Assembly (NCBI GenBank): GCA_902798605.1
Contig: CADBXH010000083.1
Span: 1-8,068, forward strand
Source: an uncultured Ruminococcus sp.
GTDB lineage: Bacteria; Bacillota_A; Clostridia; Oscillospirales; Acutalibacteraceae
Length of the DNA: 8,068 bases
Direction: 5' to 3'
Below are positions 6,672 through 8,068 of this stretch, in pieces (position 1 is the first letter of the stretch; each line of letters opens with the position of its first letter). The notes beneath the pieces were generated by a model. The model searched no databases. It saw only the letters and a program-made list of their open reading frames with translations, and was not told the DNA's origin. The translations under genes and the position numbers were made by a program.

Positions 6672-6771
6672 CAACGTAAACGGATTTTGCAATTTTTCTT
6701 TCAAAATCTGCTGCGAAAAGGTTTTTGTGAAAAGAGACTGTTACAACAACGGTAACAGCAAAGGAGTAATA
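6672..6771 (+). promoter_or_regulatory. Structured 5' leader of the DUF348-G5-3D gene
   Basis: The ~100-nt leader contains two hairpins. The first pairs CGGATTTTG (6681-6689) with CAAAATCTG (6702-6710), one G-T pair, loop of 12. The second pairs CTGTTAC (6738-6744) with GTAACAG (6752-6758) perfectly, loop AACAACG, and ends 2 bases before the AAGGAG Shine-Dalgarno. Cell-wall genes of this kind are often under ydaO/yuaA (c-di-AMP) riboswitches, but I do not see that consensus. The hairpins may stabilise the mRNA or tune translation; that is inference. Confidence 0.5.
6761..6766 (+). promoter_or_regulatory. Ribosome binding site deciding the 3D-protein start
   Basis: AAGGAG lies 5 bases before the ATG at 6772 and 8 before the ATG at 6775. 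It rules out upstream in-frame starts, which would fall in the promoter itself; the two adjacent ATG codons cannot be told apart, and the second has the more usual spacing. Confidence 0.8.
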
Positions 6772-7878
6772 ATGATGACTGACAACAGTTCAAATTTTAA
6801 TCCGATCAAATCAGCCGGTATAATCGTTCTTGCCGTGTTATTAGCGGCGAGTTCCGTTCTCTCGGTTGCCGCGGCAGCGGTCGCGACTCCCGAAAAAGAG
6901 ACTTCAGAAAGCAACGCTGCCAACAGCGCTGTCTATGAGACCCTCGATGAATACGGGGTAAAAGTCAGCCACAACGGCGTTGTAACAAAGCTCAAAGTAA
7001 CCGGCGGCACGGTTGCCGACGCTATCAAGCAGGCAGGCTTGACGCTCAACAATAATCAGATTACCGTTCCCGCGGCAAATACAGAAATAAAAAAGGATAC
7101 GGATATCCTGATTTATGACGCGAAAAAAATCTCTATCACAGCGGACGGAAAAACGCAGGACGTGCTTGTTCCTTACGGCAAGGTCGGCGAAAGCCTTCCT
7201 CTCGCAGGAGTAAGACTTTCTCAGGAAGACGTTCTCAGCGTAAAACGCGACGCGAAGGTTCAAGATATCAGCGAGCTTACTATCAAGCGCGTTACATATA
7301 AAAATGTTAATGTTACAGGGGCGGTTCCTTTTGAAAGCAAAAAGGAAAACTCGGAGGACGTTGAGCTTGGCGAGTCAAAGCTTAAAACAAAGGGCGTTGA
7401 CGGCGAAAAGCTCGTGACCAAAAAGGTTAAGTATATCGACGGCAAAAAGGACAGCGAAAAGGTGGTTTCAGAAAAGGTCACCAAAGCTCCCGTTGACGAG
7501 GTTACTCTTGTGGGAACAAGCGGAGCCGCGAACGCTGACGGAGCGGGTTCTTTTACCGACGAAAACGGTGTTAAGGTGAACTACAGCTACAAGCTTACGG
7601 GTTCGGGTACCGCATACACAGCTCCCGCCGGCGCGCTTACCGCGACAGGTGCGGAGGTATACGAGGGCGGCGTTGCCGTTAATCCCGCGCTGATTCCCTA
7701 CGGTTCAAAGCTTTACATCGAGACGACCGACGGCAGCTTTTCTTACGGCTATGCTACCGCGGTTGATACGGGCGGAGCGCTTATGGATGGTTCCGCGATC
7801 GTTGACCTCTTCTATTTTTCACTTGACGATTGCTACAGCTTCGGCAGACGCGACGTCAATGTGTATGTAATAGAGTAA
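6772..7878 (+). CDS. Secreted cell-wall protein with DUF348, G5 and 3D domains (YabE/Rpf-like)
   Basis: A 368-residue exported protein of the YabE/resuscitation-factor-like type, thought to bind and probably cut peptidoglycan glycan strands. After a short polar N-terminus comes a hydrophobic signal or anchor segment (about 14-38, GIIVLAVLLAASSVLSVAAA). Then come two DUF348 repeats: about 62-105 (VVTKLKVTGGTVADAIKQAG) and 118-160 (KISITADGKTQDVLVPYGKV). A G5 domain follows (about 168-245, with KNVNVTGAVPFE and EKLVTKKVKYIDGK). The C-terminal 3D domain (about 273-368) contains TAYTAP, the AVDTGGA and VDLF aspartates, and ends in NVYVIE. The 3D fold resembles the catalytic domain of MltA-type lytic transglycosylases; the key aspartates are present. 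The G5 segment is very rich in Lys and Glu. Cleavage near AVA-TPEK is possible but retention as an anchor is also possible. It stands alone with its own promoter and terminator. Confidence 0.9.
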   Translation: MMTDNSSNFNPIKSAGIIVLAVLLAASSVLSVAAAAVATPEKETSESNAANSAVYETLDEYGVKVSHNGVVTKLKVTGGTVADAIKQAGLTLNNNQITVPAANTEIKKDTDILIYDAKKISITADGKTQDVLVPYGKVGESLPLAGVRLSQEDVLSVKRDAKVQDISELTIKRVTYKNVNVTGAVPFESKKENSEDVELGESKLKTKGVDGEKLVTKKVKYIDGKKDSEKVVSEKVTKAPVDEVTLVGTSGAANADGAGSFTDENGVKVNYSYKLTGSGTAYTAPAGALTATGAEVYEGGVAVNPALIPYGSKLYIETTDGSFSYGYATAVDTGGALMDGSAIVDLFYFSLDDCYSFGRRDVNVYVIE

Positions 7879-7911
7879 TAATTTTGGATTGTGTGTGCAA
7901 ATTCTAACGAA

Positions 7912-7938
7912 AAGCCGATATGCAGCACGGCTTGTTTT
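7912..7938 (+). terminator. Probable weak terminator after the 3D-domain gene
   Basis: A 6-bp stem AAGCCG (7912-7917) / CGGCTT (7928-7933) with a 10-base loop is followed by GTTTT, 34 bases past the stop codon. The stem is short, so readthrough is likely; the larger hairpin at 7991-8027 may act as backup. Confidence 0.55.
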
Positions 7939-7967
7939 AATGATTTAGTATGAATTTGCGAAAATGA

Positions 7968-7996
7968 TTGATTTATTCAAAATTATGATGTATAAT
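7968..7996 (+). promoter_or_regulatory. SigA-type promoter of the gene starting at 8055
   Basis: TTGATT (7968-7973), a 17-base spacer and a perfect TATAAT (7991-7996). Predicted start is near 8003, giving a ~50-nt leader. The -10 box is the left end of a long inverted repeat. Confidence 0.75.
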
Positions 7997-8027
7997 GGGT
8001 GATGTCGATTTGACGTCACCCATTATA
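7991..8027. repeat. 16-bp inverted repeat covering the -10 box and start site
   Basis: Arms 7991-8006 (TATAATGGGTGATGTC) and 8012-8027 (GACGTCACCCATTATA) pair over all 16 positions with a single T-G mismatch, and the loop is GATTT. The outer 12 bp are perfect. It spans the -10 box and the predicted start. Either it is an operator for a dimeric repressor, or it is a second terminator for readthrough from the 3D gene (the right arm is followed by TCTTT, a poor U-tract), or both. Confidence 0.85.
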
Positions 8028-8054
8028 TCTTTCACGGAAAGGATAGTATATTTT

Positions 8055-8068
8055 ATGAAAAGAGTTCT
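8055..8068 (+). CDS. Start of an unidentified gene (truncated by window end)
   Basis: An ATG at 8055 begins Met-Lys-Arg-Val and runs off the end. It is preceded by GGAAAGGA (8036-8043) with a rather long 11-base spacing, and by the promoter at 7968-7996. The basic N-terminus fits many proteins, including exported ones; no product can be assigned from four codons. Confidence 0.55.

Noticed and set aside
6637..6771. TTG start extending the 3D-domain protein by 45 residues
   Set aside because: The TTG is the -35 box itself and the extension would contain the -10 box; AAGGAG before 6772 sets the start.
6450..6771. ydaO/yuaA c-di-AMP riboswitch before the 3D-domain gene
   Set aside because: Looked for because such genes often have one, but the conserved core sequence is not seen.

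Overview
The window looks like chromosomal DNA from a low-to-mid GC Clostridia relative, probably Oscillospiraceae/Ruminococcus-like. This is inferred from SigA-type promoters, AGGAGG-type ribosome binding sites, a YfhO-type envelope protein, the Gram-positive PyrK/PyrDB form of dihydroorotate dehydrogenase and a DUF348-G5-3D cell-wall protein. I see no transposase, phage gene, CRISPR array, tRNA or rRNA.

Layout. (1) Bases 2-1102 (+) are the 3' part of a YfhO-family membrane protein, cut by the window edge. A 12-bp hairpin terminator (1110-1140) separates it from (2) a convergent cation diffusion facilitator at 1147-2253 (-), which has its own SigA promoter. Its metal-site residues (Asn-Asp in TM2, Asp-Asp in TM5) suggest Mn2+. 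(3) The divergent intergenic region 2254-2552 holds that promoter, a GC-rich unassigned element that ends in a minus-strand intrinsic terminator (candidate small RNA or dispersed repeat, about 2318-2439), and a plus-strand promoter. (4) That promoter drives a tightly spaced plus-strand set: a transglutaminase-like lipoprotein (2553-3791), pyrK (3803-4555), pyrD (4555-5466) and an AraC-family regulator (5529-6389). A hairpin terminator follows at 6400-6448. (5) After about 190 bases with no gene, a perfect-consensus promoter (6637-6665) and a ~100-nt hairpin-rich leader precede a secreted DUF348-G5-3D protein (6772-7878). (6) The window ends with a hairpin, another promoter whose -10 lies inside a 16-bp inverted repeat (7991-8027), and the first codons of a further gene at 8055.

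Functionally, pyrK and pyrD encode the two subunits of NAD-dependent dihydroorotate dehydrogenase, the fourth step of UMP synthesis. They overlap by one base and are almost certainly co-translated. The YfhO, transglutaminase and 3D-domain proteins all act at the cell envelope; the CDF protein exports divalent metal. The placement of an envelope lipoprotein before pyrKD, and of an AraC regulator after it, is the oddest aspect of gene order. I do not find a clearly novel multi-gene system. The best candidates for something undescribed are the orphan terminator-ended element at 2318-2439, the structured leader at 6672-6771 and the promoter-overlapping inverted repeat at 7991-8027.
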